Shown: in pieces, positions 16,649 through 24,710 of the stretch
Layout: every line of letters starts with the position of its first letter
How positions within the stretch are numbered: the first letter of the stretch is position 1
NCBI GenBank assembly: GCA_015069695.1
Contig: JADCRZ010000040.1
Location: forward strand, 1-56,283
Direction: 5' to 3'
DNA: 56,283 nt
Source of the DNA: Williamsia sp.
GTDB taxonomy: Bacteria; Bacteroidota; Bacteroidia; Chitinophagales; Chitinophagaceae
Notes under the pieces: generated by a model
The model's input: the letters and a program-made list of their open reading frames with translations, nothing else
Database searches by the model: none
What the model was told of the DNA's origin: nothing
Made by a program: the position numbers and the translations under genes

Positions 16649-18022
16649 TCAGCCATGCATGCTATGGTGCTGTACGTGCATGAGCGGCGGCACCTGTTCC
16701 TGCTTTCTTCCCGACATGTCGACGGGATAGTTTTTCTTCATTCTTTTGAAGCAGTAGAAGCCGTTCATAAAAAGGGATAAGTAAAATGCACCGCGCCTTA
16801 AAGCAAAGAAGCCGCGAATGATTCTTGTAAAGGATTTAGCAGGAGAGAACGCTTCTTTCCATAGGTTGCGGTGCGCCCTGAGCAGTTCATCGGGGCTTAG
16901 ATTGTTGGGAACAAAAGCAACATTATAGCCATTGTAAAAACTCCAGTCCCTGTTTTTGAGGATCCGGTCCTGCGCATGGAAAGTTTTGTAGATGGGTGTG
17001 CCCCTGAAAGGAGTCATGATGCTCAAGAACGGAACGTCTACCCCGATCTCCATCAATCTGTCGGCCATCTCTTCGATACTTTCTTTTGTATCGTGATCAA
17101 AGCCTGCTATAAAGCCAGCCATCACTGCGATGCCTTTTTTATGCACTGCCGACACAGCTTTTTTATAATTCTCTATTTTATTTTGTTTTTTATTCGCATC
17201 TGCCAGGGAGTCTTTTCCAAAAGACTCGATCCCGAAGAACACGCCAATACATCCCGACTCTTTCATAAGCTGGAGCAGGTCCTCGTCTTTGGCAATGTCC
17301 ATGCTGGCCTGGGTAAGCCACCACACGTTCAGCTCTTTTAATTTTCCTAAAAGCTCCTTAATATATTTTCTGTTGATCGTGAGATTGTCATCCCAAAACC
17401 ACACAACTTTTCTTTGCCACCAATGCGGGAAATCATTGTAGGCAGCATCCCTGATCACATCTTCAACAGGGCGCAGCCTGAAACCGGGATTGAGCGTGGG
17501 AACCGTACAAAAAGAACAGGAAAAGGGGCAGCCCCTGGTTGCCTGAATAACTTTTTTGATAAAAAATTTGCTGGGCAACAGATCAAAGCGCGGCGTAGGA
17601 ATGTTCTTCAGATCAGTTGCCTCTCCTTTGTAAACAGGCTTTAGTTTTCCATCTGAGCAATCCTGCAAAACCTGCTGCCATACTGATTCGGCTTCTCCTG
17701 TTACAATGGCATCAAAATATTCCAAAGACTCTTCTATGTTGTAAGTAACATGCGGCCCGCCTGCAATAACCGGCTTGCCTCGCTTTCGAAATTCGTTGGC
17801 CAGGGCAAAAGCAGCCGGTGCAAACCCGCTGAAAAAAGACAGGGCAATCAGGTCTGCATCTGTTTCCAGATCAATAGGCTCTACTTGCTGATGGATCACT
17901 CTTACGCTGTGTATTGCAGGCGTCAGGGCAGCCAGGTGAATACCTGTGATGGGCGGCACAAAATCTTTTTCATGTCCAAACTCATAGCGCTGCATATAGG
18001 CAATAACGATGTCAATTTTCAT
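16649..18022 (-). CDS. B12-binding-domain radical SAM protein
   Basis: A 457-residue protein with an N-terminal cobalamin-binding-like Rossmann domain (about 1-130; [11 protein letters not shown] at 85-95) and a radical SAM core with the cluster motif CPFSCSFC (C165, C169, C172). A C-terminal helical region of about 110 residues follows ([10 protein letters not shown], then a basic stretch). The usual DxHxxG cobalamin histidine motif is not visible, as in many members of this group that bind B12 base-off without it. The layout suits enzymes that methylate or rearrange unactivated carbons, including lipid and hopanoid modifiers. Nothing in the neighbours gives the substrate. The next gene upstream is 400 bp away behind a long palindrome. 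Confidence 0.9.
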   Translation of the reverse strand: MKIDIVIAYMQRYEFGHEKDFVPPITGIHLAALTPAIHSVRVIHQQVEPIDLETDADLIALSFFSGFAPAAFALANEFRKRGKPVIAGGPHVTYNIEESLEYFDAIVTGEAESVWQQVLQDCSDGKLKPVYKGEATDLKNIPTPRFDLLPSKFFIKKVIQATRGCPFSCSFCTVPTLNPGFRLRPVEDVIRDAAYNDFPHWWQRKVVWFWDDNLTINRKYIKELLGKLKELNVWWLTQASMDIAKDEDLLQLMKESGCIGVFFGIESFGKDSLADANKKQNKIENYKKAVSAVHKKGIAVMAGFIAGFDHDTKESIEEMADRLMEIGVDVPFLSIMTPFRGTPIYKTFHAQDRILKNRDWSFYNGYNVAFVPNNLSPDELLRAHRNLWKEAFSPAKSFTRIIRGFFALRRGAFYLSLFMNGFYCFKRMKKNYPVDMSGRKQEQVPPLMHVQHHSMHG

Positions 18023-18423
18023 GTGATCAGGTTTGTATGAAAGAAGTAATCATGGGGAGGTACACTCGTATTTCCTCTACAAATATACTTTTTACTTTGA
18101 AATACAAAGCGCTTTTATTTTATATCATTATACCCGGACTGGTTTGTTCTGCTATTTCTCCAGGCGCTCTTTAATACCGAATTGAATTTATTAGCATGGT
18201 ATTCCATGCTAATAAATTCAATTCGGTATAAGTTCTGTGAAGATCCTGTAACCGGAAGAATGATTGCAAGAAGAATCTCACAGACAAAAATTTGCCGGTT
18301 CATTCCGAAGATCTTACAGTAAGGCGACCGGCGTACTGCTCAGGTTACAAGTGCTGCCTAAAAGCGGCTGCCTCGCAATACGAACCTTCCTCATAGCGCC
18401 AAGCCCACTCAATTGGCATGTTG
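18023..18423. other. Intergenic region with a long perfect palindrome
   Basis: A 401-bp gap between two minus-strand genes. It holds the palindrome described separately (18174-18229). On the minus strand, 4 bp after the stop of the 18424 gene, a 24-codon frame (18345-18419, starting MPIEWAWRYEEG) reads like protein but is too short to trust. A 62-codon minus-strand frame across the palindrome (18115-18303) is not convincing. No promoter was seen. Confidence 0.5.
18174..18229. repeat. Perfect 26-bp inverted repeat with 4-nt loop
   Basis: Two arms of 26 bp (18174-18199 and 18204-18229), an exact match, with the 4-nt spacer TATT. The arms are A+T-rich apart from CATGG at the spacer. No T-run follows on either strand, so it is not a textbook intrinsic terminator. 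It may act as a cruciform, a recombination or processing site, or a terminator of unusual type. Confidence 0.85.
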
Positions 18424-18849
18424 TTAATAGTTGAATTCCTCACAGATGTGAGCGTATGGAACAGATTTGATCTTCTCTATGATCTCCGGTGCAATCGGAA
18501 ACATGAAGTCGTCCTGAAACCAGATCAACCCCAGTGCTGAGCAATCTTTGCTCATGTCCCGGTAAGCGGAATAAGAACGTACTTCTACAATACAGATAAC
18601 TGAAGGCAGCTGAGCAGGTTCACCAAACGGATACTGTCCGCTGTACTGAATCGGCTTCTCTTCGGGTTCTATCAAATAGATCTCATTAAGATAACAGAAT
18701 TTTCTTGCCTCGTCTTTTATACCCTGCAGGATGTGCGCATTCATTTTCCTGGTGGGCAATCCCTCAAGCAATCCGTCATAAGTTAACCTTTGCTGAATTC
18801 TCTTGATACTCACGCTTTTATTGCCGTCGATGATTAGTTCACTGCTCAT
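18424..18849 (-). CDS. Hypothetical protein, 141 residues
   Basis: I do not recognise this protein. It is soluble, acidic and has no signal peptide or membrane helix. It starts MSSELIIDGNKSVSIKRIQQR and has a helical first part (LPTRKMNAHILQGIKDEARKF), a strand-rich middle (VICIVEVRSYSAYRDMSKDCS) and ends GLIWFQDDFMFPIAPEIIEKIKS followed by YAHICEEFNY. The frame is clean over its whole length, with Bacteroidota-like codon use, so I accept it as a gene. Acidic, single-domain proteins of this size in isolated spots are often immunity or host-defence proteins, but no toxin gene is next to it and I make no such claim. Both flanks are long gene-free gaps (401 and 410 bp). Confidence 0.6.
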   Translation of the reverse strand: MSSELIIDGNKSVSIKRIQQRLTYDGLLEGLPTRKMNAHILQGIKDEARKFCYLNEIYLIEPEEKPIQYSGQYPFGEPAQLPSVICIVEVRSYSAYRDMSKDCSALGLIWFQDDFMFPIAPEIIEKIKSVPYAHICEEFNY

Positions 18850-19259
18850 TGTATGTTTATTGACGCTTACCTTTAAAGCCTTTTAACCGGATGGAAGTCT
18901 GCGGCGCATCTGTTTTTTATACACTTACCTTGTATCTCCGATGCGTTGGTATGTTCGGGAAGGTGCCTCCTATTTTGTTCAAGCATGATCTTTTATCATT
19001 TATCCATTTGAGAAACTGCAATTATTAACTGATGCAATCATGATGAATAAGCAATTGTCACCTAAGCTGTCAGCACAGCATGTTCTGATCGATACCGGAA
19101 CCGCATTGTACTATGAACGTAAAATACCGTTCTTTCTATACATGCCATACACAACAAAAATGCCGGCCCTACAAGCCGGCATTTATCAACGCAATGTTTG
19201 TTCAGATGCATTTCGACATGGTTTCAGGAACCGATAAGCCCAGCATGCTGAAGCCAGTT
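18850..19259. other. Gene-free region between the 18424 and GH20 genes
   Basis: A 410-bp gap that holds only the terminator at 19158-19184 as a clear signal. A 65-codon plus-strand frame (19040-19237) runs through the terminator hairpin and is not credible. The promoter of the 18424 gene should lie here, but no TAnnTTTG box on the minus strand was convincing. Confidence 0.5.
19158..19184 (-). terminator. Intrinsic terminator of the GH20 gene
   Basis: AAATGCCGGC pairs with GCCGGCATTT across a 7-nt loop, and a TTTTTGTTGT stretch follows on the minus strand. It is about 75 bp after the hexosaminidase stop and ends the two- or three-gene transcript that comes from 22607. Confidence 0.82.
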
Positions 19260-20984
19260 CTACTGTGTTCCCCCTTGCCGCTGCGGGGCCGGTCCATTTG
19301 ACCGCGGGTCATAGACGGCACGGCTGGCACTGGCTCCCCAGAGCTGGTAGCGGAGAAACTGGGTACGCAGGCGGTCCTGGAAGTTGTCCCAGTCTTTGGA
19401 TGCGGGCGACCAAACAGCTTCGCTCAGGGCAGTCATGCGCGGGAAAAGCTGGTACTCCAGTTTTCTCATGCTGGCGATGTATTCTGTCCACAAGTTGCCT
19501 TGTGCACCCAGTACGTGCTTTTCCGGTTCACCGGCAAGCGCCGGCGGAACGGGGTTGTAGCTGTATACTTTCTGCAAAGGCAGGAAGCCGCCGATGGTCA
19601 GCGAATCTTCTACACGGCTCTGGGAATAATCCAGGTAGGCATAGGAAGAAGGCGTCATGATAACATCATGATTTTCCTTGGCTGCCGCAATACCGCCCTG
19701 CTCGCCGCGCCAGCTCATAACGGTGGCATTGGGCGCCAGTCCGCCCTCCAGGATCTCATCCCAGCCGATGATGCTGCGGCCCTTGCTGTTTAGATACTTT
19801 TCGATGCGCTGGATAAAATAGCTCTGCAATCCGTGCTCGTCTTTCAGTCCCTTTTCCTTGATCAGCTGCTGGCAGAATTCAGATCGCTTCCAGTTGTCTT
19901 TCGGGCACTCATCTCCCCCGATGTGGATATACTTCGACGGAAACAGGGGAAGGATCTCATCCAGCACGTCCTGCAGGAAAGAAAATGTTTTTTCCGACGG
20001 ACAAAAAACATCCGGAAATACGCCCCATGTTTGTTGTACCTGTTTGCCGGTGGTGTCGCCACTCCAAACCGTACCGCGGGGGCGTTTGGTGTTTTCGTTG
20101 GGAAAGCAGCTCAGCTCCGGATAAGCTGCAATAGCCGCCGAAGCATGCCCCGGCATCTCGATCTCCGGAACAACGGTGATATAACGATCAGCAGCATACG
20201 CTACGATTTCCTTTACCTGCTGCTGCGTGTAAAAGCCGCCGGAACGCGTGTTGTCGTTGCCTGTACCCGGGAAGTGGCCGATGATGGTTCCATTCCGGTA
20301 AGCCCCTACCTGGGTGAGCTTGGGATATTTTTTGATCTCGATCCGCCAGCCCTGGTCTTCGGTCAGGTGCCAGTGGAAACGGTTCATTTTATGCAGCGCA
20401 ATATAGTCGATGTATTTCTTGACCTCCGGGATCGTGAAGAAATGACGGCCTACATCGAGGTGCATGCCCCGGTAAGCAAAGCGGGGATAATCGTTGATGG
20501 AGATATACGGAACAGATACACCCGCATCTGCAGCGGGCTTGCGGCCCGATGCCAGGGAAGCAGAGTCGGGCACCGGCAGGAGCTGGATAAGCGACTGGAT
20601 GCCGTAAAACGCACCGGCCGGACTGTTGCCGCTGATGTGCACGCCGCCTTTGTCGATCAGCAGCGTATATCCATCGGTGTGAGTAACCTTGCTTTTATCC
20701 ACGCTGATGTCTATTGCCGGAGCACTTCCTGTCTTCTTGCCCATGCTGACACCAAACCCGTAGTATTTCTTCAGGTAATCGCTGAAAAACTGTCCGGAGT
20801 TTTTTAAGGCGGCATCAGCGCTGATCAGGGTCTTGCTGTTTATAACAAGGGTACCGGCAGTTTGCGGCATGGTTGTTTCAACAGGCTTGGGAAAGATGCT
20901 CACCTGCGCGCTGGCAAAACAGGAAATCGCCGCCAGTGCAGCGATGCAAAGGGTTTTCTTAAATGGACTTTGTAGTAATTTCAT
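19260..20984 (-). CDS. Beta-N-acetylhexosaminidase, GH20
   Basis: A 574-residue exported glycosidase (signal peptide MKLLQSPFKKTLCIAALAAISCFASAQ, given as its hydrophobic core LCIAALAAISCFASA). It has an N-terminal GH20b domain (about 28-150) and a TIM-barrel with the catalytic DE pair in HIGGDECPK (the aspartate positions the substrate acetamido group, the glutamate is the acid). Other landmarks are YPRFAYRGMHLDVGRHFF and HLTEDQGWRIEIKKYPKL. It removes terminal GlcNAc or GalNAc from chitin oligomers, glycoproteins or peptidoglycan fragments. It follows the Tat-exported Gfo/Idh/MocA gene by 28 bp and likely shares its mRNA, which points to amino-sugar processing in the periplasm. Confidence 0.95.
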   Translation of the reverse strand: MKLLQSPFKKTLCIAALAAISCFASAQVSIFPKPVETTMPQTAGTLVINSKTLISADAALKNSGQFFSDYLKKYYGFGVSMGKKTGSAPAIDISVDKSKVTHTDGYTLLIDKGGVHISGNSPAGAFYGIQSLIQLLPVPDSASLASGRKPAADAGVSVPYISINDYPRFAYRGMHLDVGRHFFTIPEVKKYIDYIALHKMNRFHWHLTEDQGWRIEIKKYPKLTQVGAYRNGTIIGHFPGTGNDNTRSGGFYTQQQVKEIVAYAADRYITVVPEIEMPGHASAAIAAYPELSCFPNENTKRPRGTVWSGDTTGKQVQQTWGVFPDVFCPSEKTFSFLQDVLDEILPLFPSKYIHIGGDECPKDNWKRSEFCQQLIKEKGLKDEHGLQSYFIQRIEKYLNSKGRSIIGWDEILEGGLAPNATVMSWRGEQGGIAAAKENHDVIMTPSSYAYLDYSQSRVEDSLTIGGFLPLQKVYSYNPVPPALAGEPEKHVLGAQGNLWTEYIASMRKLEYQLFPRMTALSEAVWSPASKDWDNFQDRLRTQFLRYQLWGASASRAVYDPRSNGPAPQRQGGTQ

Positions 20985-21012
20985 GTAGTTTGTTTACTGA
21001 GTAGGTTTTGGT

Positions 21013-22461
21013 TTAAGCCATAAAATCATATTTCTTTCTTCGCGGACGCGATAACATGGCAATCGCTTCTTTGTCGTTGTTGGCAAACATTTCTTTTTCA
21101 GGATTCCAGTAAATCTTTCTTTTCAGCTTCATGGCAATCTGGTGCAGCAAACAAGCGCTGCAGGAGCGGTGGCCTACTTCAATGGGCGCGGCCGGTTCTT
21201 TTCTTGATTTGATACAATCCAGCCAGTTGGCATGTTGCTCTGAGCTTTCATACAAATGAATTTCATTCGGGCCTATCACCGACTGAAGGATTTTTGGATT
21301 GGAAGCATCGATGGGCTTGGTACCGCTTTTGTCGGCCACCGGGTCGCTGTCTGTTACCCGGTAATCACCCCGTGTAACCCATATCCATCCGTCAGTCCCG
21401 ATAAACTTGACCCCGTTGGGAAGCTCGTTGGAAACGATCATGTGTACGCCGTTGGCATACATGGCTTCGGTCCGGAAGATGCCATGCACATCCCACAGCC
21501 CTTTGTAATTGGGATCATCTGTCGGGAAAGCAGCACGGCCCCAGATTTCGACCGGGCCGCTGTGTTCTGTACCCATGCCCCAATGGGCGATGTCGATATG
21601 GTGTGCGCCCCAGCCAGTGATCATGCCGGCGCCAAACTGTTCACAGCGCAACCAGCCCGGCCGGCTGTTGATGCCTTTGGTAGAGGGATCGAGCGAATGG
21701 ACCCTATCTTCCGTATAATACACGTCCGGTGTGGCACCCAGCCAGGCATCGTAGTTCAGGCTGGTGGGAACAGGCATGTGTTTGGGATCGCCGCCGCCCG
21801 GGTCGCCGGGAAGTCCGACCTCAATGGTTTTGATCTGCCCGATGCGGCCGTTGCGCACCAGCTCACAGGCTTTTTTAAATTGGGGCCACGGATCGATGGA
21901 GCGCTGCTGGCTGCCCATCTGCAAAATGCGGCCGCTCTTTTTTACGGCATTGGCCAGGATGCGGCCTTCTTCGATCGTAAGCGAAGCCGGCTTTTGAAGG
22001 TAAACATCTTTGCCCGCGTTCACGGCATGCACGCCTACGATGGCATGCTGGTGATCAGGCAGGCTGATGTGCACCGCATCTATATCCTTGTTGAGCAACA
22101 TCTCTCTGTAATCGTAATACACTTTGATGTCCCAGTCGCCGGTTTGTCCGCCATTCTCTTTTTCCGCCCTTTTGTAATTGGCTTTTACCGCTGCAGGACC
22201 GGCATCCGCGCGGTTCCTGTCCAGGTCGCAGACAGCAATGATGCGGGCACCGCCGTAGCGGGCAATGGAGGTCATGTCATGGGTGGTGGAAATGCGGCCG
22301 CAGCCGATGGAAGCTACATTGATCCGGTTGCTGGGGGCGTTCTTACCCAACACACTTGCAGGCACGATCGTGGGGAAGTTGACTGCCAGGGTGGTTCCCA
22401 ACGATGCTTTGACCGTGTCACTCAGAAATCTTCTGCGGCTGACACCAGGATTCGTTTTCAT
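21013..22461 (-). CDS. Tat-exported Gfo/Idh/MocA family protein
   Basis: A 482-residue protein with a twin-arginine leader: SRRRFLSDTVKASLG, then a hydrophobic stretch. The NAD-binding domain starts at IGCGRIS; the family QKP motif (here DVYLQKPASL in place of EKP) is near residue 160, and GWGAHHIDIAHWGMGTEHSG marks the catalytic region. Tat export suits folding with bound NAD in the cytoplasm, as in glucose-fructose oxidoreductase and the GH109 alpha-N-acetylgalactosaminidases, which use this fold with an NAD-dependent glycosidase mechanism. Being in an operon with a GH20 hexosaminidase makes a sugar-acting role likely, and GH109-type activity is one option, but the sequence does not prove it. 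Confidence 0.88.
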   Translation of the reverse strand: MKTNPGVSRRRFLSDTVKASLGTTLAVNFPTIVPASVLGKNAPSNRINVASIGCGRISTTHDMTSIARYGGARIIAVCDLDRNRADAGPAAVKANYKRAEKENGGQTGDWDIKVYYDYREMLLNKDIDAVHISLPDHQHAIVGVHAVNAGKDVYLQKPASLTIEEGRILANAVKKSGRILQMGSQQRSIDPWPQFKKACELVRNGRIGQIKTIEVGLPGDPGGGDPKHMPVPTSLNYDAWLGATPDVYYTEDRVHSLDPSTKGINSRPGWLRCEQFGAGMITGWGAHHIDIAHWGMGTEHSGPVEIWGRAAFPTDDPNYKGLWDVHGIFRTEAMYANGVHMIVSNELPNGVKFIGTDGWIWVTRGDYRVTDSDPVADKSGTKPIDASNPKILQSVIGPNEIHLYESSEQHANWLDCIKSRKEPAAPIEVGHRSCSACLLHQIAMKLKRKIYWNPEKEMFANNDKEAIAMLSRPRRKKYDFMA

Positions 22462-22469
22462 ACAGCATG

Positions 22470-22607
22470 TTATTTGCGTTCAAATCTAGCACTAATTTCT
22501 TCAGCTGCGGCATCTAAATCCTCCGCCCATTCCATTAAATCATCCACCCGTTCCCTCTGTTCCGGCGCAATCCGGATTTTTCTTATTTTTAAATATTCTA
22601 TCCACAC
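22470..22607 (-). CDS. Putative small protein, 45 residues, GTG start
   Basis: A short frame that ends 8 bp before the Gfo/Idh/MocA start. From a GTG at 22607 it encodes a charged, amphipathic helix-like peptide: IRIAPEQRERVDDLMEWAED, then LDAAAEEISARFERK. The amino-acid make-up is protein-like and the tight spacing suggests it heads the Gfo/GH20 operon. There is no ATG before residue 25, so the start is uncertain. It may be a small regulatory or partner protein or the remnant of a longer gene. The divergent GH19-like gene begins 13 bp away. Confidence 0.4.
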   Translation of the reverse strand: MWIEYLKIRKIRIAPEQRERVDDLMEWAEDLDAAAEEISARFERK

Positions 22608-22620
22608 AACCCTTTCAACT

Positions 22621-23619
22621 ATGCCAATAACTACTGCTGCCCTGCATACTTTCGGCACCACATTTTTCACCGATCCTGCAGACATCGACAATTACTTTAC
22701 CAAAACCGGCGGACAAGATTTTGTAAGCTGGTTCAATGCCCACCTGGCCGGAAAAGAGAATTGGGGCCGTGTAGGAGCCCGCGCTGCACTGGCTATTGCC
22801 ACGGATACGTTTACACATGACCGTTTCAACCAGCTCTGGAGCAACGAGTCGATGCAGGCTATATTCGGTACGGGAAAAATAAGTTTGCTGCAGTTTGTAG
22901 CCCTGCAAAGCATTATCATCAATGAAACAGGCGGGCGCCTGATCCCGCTCACAGAGGGTGTGGGGAGCGCCGGGCACCCGGGCATTGCCTATGCATTTGA
23001 CAAGATACCCGGACTGAAGAAATCATACAATACGCTTTCTTCCAACAAAACCTGTCTCGAAAATTTCAACGACCCCAATTACAACAAAGCCTTTGCCGGA
23101 CTACCCCTGGCGGAACAGCTCAAGAACACGACCAATGCCGTCTGGTCGGGCGAAGTGTACCCGCAGGCTTCTTTTCCTACCAGCACCAACCCTGCCCTGA
23201 GCGGCTATGTGCTGGAAGCCGATTTCTTCAAATTCCGCGGACGTGGTTTTATCCAGACAACCGGCCGGACCAATTACATCAAGCTGATCAGCTATGTCAC
23301 CGGCTATACAGGTACCGACCAGTTCCTCATTGGCATGAAAGCCCAGTGGAGCAATCTTTCCACCGACGAAAATGCCCTGGCCAGCATGAGCAGCAACAGC
23401 AACTGGGATGACCTGTTCCAGAAAAGTGATTGCCTGATTGCCGGCAAGGCCATCAACATCCACAACGAATCATGCGGCAACTACCTGCAGACCCTGGCTG
23501 CAACCGATCTGAATACCATGACCAAATCCATCTTCAACGTAGGCAAGCGCATCAGCGGCGCCGATAACTACGCTACGCTCTACCAGAACAGGGTATTGCA
23601 GATCTTGGAGTTGCTGTAG
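22621..23619 (+). CDS. GH19-like chitinase/lysozyme-fold protein without signal peptide
   Basis: A 332-residue protein beginning at ATG 22621 (MPITTAALHTFGTTFF); the longer open frame upstream runs antisense to the Gfo gene and is ignored. It has the GH19 hallmarks FRGRGFIQTTGRTNY (205-219) and an ETGG glutamate at E102 (IINETGG), the usual position of the catalytic acid. GH19 enzymes cut beta-1,4 bonds in chitin or peptidoglycan. No signal peptide, membrane segment or carbohydrate-binding domain was seen, so either it stays in the cytoplasm until lysis or is exported by a system that needs no leader. It ends 24 bp before the PAP2 gene, in a region with a 20-bp inverted repeat. Confidence 0.82.
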   Translation: MPITTAALHTFGTTFFTDPADIDNYFTKTGGQDFVSWFNAHLAGKENWGRVGARAALAIATDTFTHDRFNQLWSNESMQAIFGTGKISLLQFVALQSIIINETGGRLIPLTEGVGSAGHPGIAYAFDKIPGLKKSYNTLSSNKTCLENFNDPNYNKAFAGLPLAEQLKNTTNAVWSGEVYPQASFPTSTNPALSGYVLEADFFKFRGRGFIQTTGRTNYIKLISYVTGYTGTDQFLIGMKAQWSNLSTDENALASMSSNSNWDDLFQKSDCLIAGKAINIHNESCGNYLQTLAATDLNTMTKSIFNVGKRISGADNYATLYQNRVLQILELL

Positions 23620-23630
23620 GCTGGAATCTT

Positions 23631-23696
23631 CTGGAACCATGATTCACAGGTCTACCATCCCCCGAATCCTTTCCTTCCTGTGAATCATGGTTCCAG
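23631..23696. repeat. 20-bp inverted repeat overlapping the PAP2 gene end
   Basis: CTGGAACCATGATTCACAGG (23631-23650) and its exact complement (23677-23696) flank a 26-nt spacer. One arm is intergenic and the other lies in the last codons of the PAP2 gene. It probably serves as a bidirectional terminator for the convergent GH19-like and PAP2 genes, although no T-run follows. Confidence 0.75.
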
Positions 23697-24423
23697 ACAG
23701 TTGATATAACCAATACACCAGTTTCGTAGAAGCCATTCCAATAGCTGCGCCGGCGAGGGTGTTGCTGAGCCAGTGTTTGTTGTTGTAGATGCGCAGAAAA
23801 CCGGTTGCAGCGGCGGTGGTGTAACCGCCTGCTCCGTACCAGGGTGAAACTGCCTTGTACTCCTGCCGCAAAAATTCTGCGCCGGCAAATGCAGTGGCGG
23901 TATGTCCGCTGGGGAATGCGTAAACATCGCTGTGGTCGGGCCTTTCCTGGTGCGTGTTTTTTTTCAGGACTTTCACGGATACCTGTGCCAATGCGAACGA
24001 CAGTGCATAAAGAATGCTCCTGTCTACAAACTTGTGCGCACCTTTTACGCCGGCTGCATCTAATCCGTATACTGCAACAGCAGGCGCCCACTCCAGGTAA
24101 TTGTCTGCGTGAAAGGGGGCATGGGGATGTTTTCCATACACTTCCTGTTGCACCTGTGTATCTATCCTTCTGAGCGCGCCTGCTTTCAGTGCCGTATAAC
24201 CGTAGCCAAACAAACCAGCCGGCACAATATAGGCTGCTATCCTTCCAGTCTTTTTTCCGGATGATGAATCTCCACGGACAAGCAGCGCAGCTGTGTCAAT
24301 ACCCGTTTTGGACGTTGTTCCATCTTTATACAGGGTGGCTTGTGATGTTGCAGTTTGACACAGGAAAATATTGATCAACAACACGCAAAAAGATGAGATA
24401 GAGGTCCGGTGCTTGTACAACAT
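23644..24423 (-). CDS. PAP2-family phosphatase with altered active-site residue
   Basis: A 259-residue protein with an N-terminal leader (SFCVLLINIFLCQTATSQ) and a PAP2 domain. The three family motifs are KKNTHQERP (K154/K155 to P162), the PSGH box (171-174) and RIYNNKHWLSN (211-221). In most acid phosphatases the last motif ends with Asp in SD; here it is Asn at 221, which could reduce the charge relay to H217. It should dephosphorylate lipids such as undecaprenyl pyrophosphate or phosphatidic acid in the periplasm. The C-terminal 15 residues are encoded by one arm of an inverted repeat and may be a recent change. A single promoter lies upstream in the 24424-24710 gap. Confidence 0.88.
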   Translation of the reverse strand: MLYKHRTSISSFCVLLINIFLCQTATSQATLYKDGTTSKTGIDTAALLVRGDSSSGKKTGRIAAYIVPAGLFGYGYTALKAGALRRIDTQVQQEVYGKHPHAPFHADNYLEWAPAVAVYGLDAAGVKGAHKFVDRSILYALSFALAQVSVKVLKKNTHQERPDHSDVYAFPSGHTATAFAGAEFLRQEYKAVSPWYGAGGYTTAAATGFLRIYNNKHWLSNTLAGAAIGMASTKLVYWLYQLSGTMIHRKERIRGMVDL

Positions 24424-24588
24424 TTTATGGTTTATTTCTGGTTGTAATTAAACAAAAAATTTGATTCCTAGGCAGCCGAAAGAAGCCTCCTGTTATCCTG
24501 TTTCCGCACACATTTACCTTTTCATTTCCGCGCAGTCCAGGAGGGCTTTTAAACACCCAAATAAGATAAACATATTCTCTTAATCATA

Positions 24589-24602
24589 TATGAATATTCA
24601 TA
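24589..24602. promoter_or_regulatory. 14-bp perfect palindrome, possible operator
   Basis: TATGAATATTCATA is a perfect dyad in the 287-bp gap between the PAP2 and surface-protein genes, about 110 bp before the ATG at 24711. It could be a repressor or activator site for one or both divergent genes. No -7 box was clear nearby (a TATGTTTC at 24674-24681 is the best candidate). Confidence 0.4.
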
Positions 24603-24710
24603 AGTAGTTCAGCCGAAAACATGGTTGGTCACAGAATATTACTCTCCTTATGCCGTAAAATTGCTTTGCTGATTATGTTTCCATCATCAAGGCTTAATAA
24701 ATCCAATCGC

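Noticed and set aside
18115-18303. 62-codon minus-strand frame with a leader-like start
   Set aside because: Crosses the long palindrome, has no ribosome site or conserved context.
19833-20807. 324-codon plus-strand frame
   Set aside because: Antisense to the GH20 gene, with no recognisable motif.
21256-22620. In-frame upstream extension of the GH19-like gene
   Set aside because: It is antisense to the Gfo/Idh/MocA gene; the family begins at ATG 22621.
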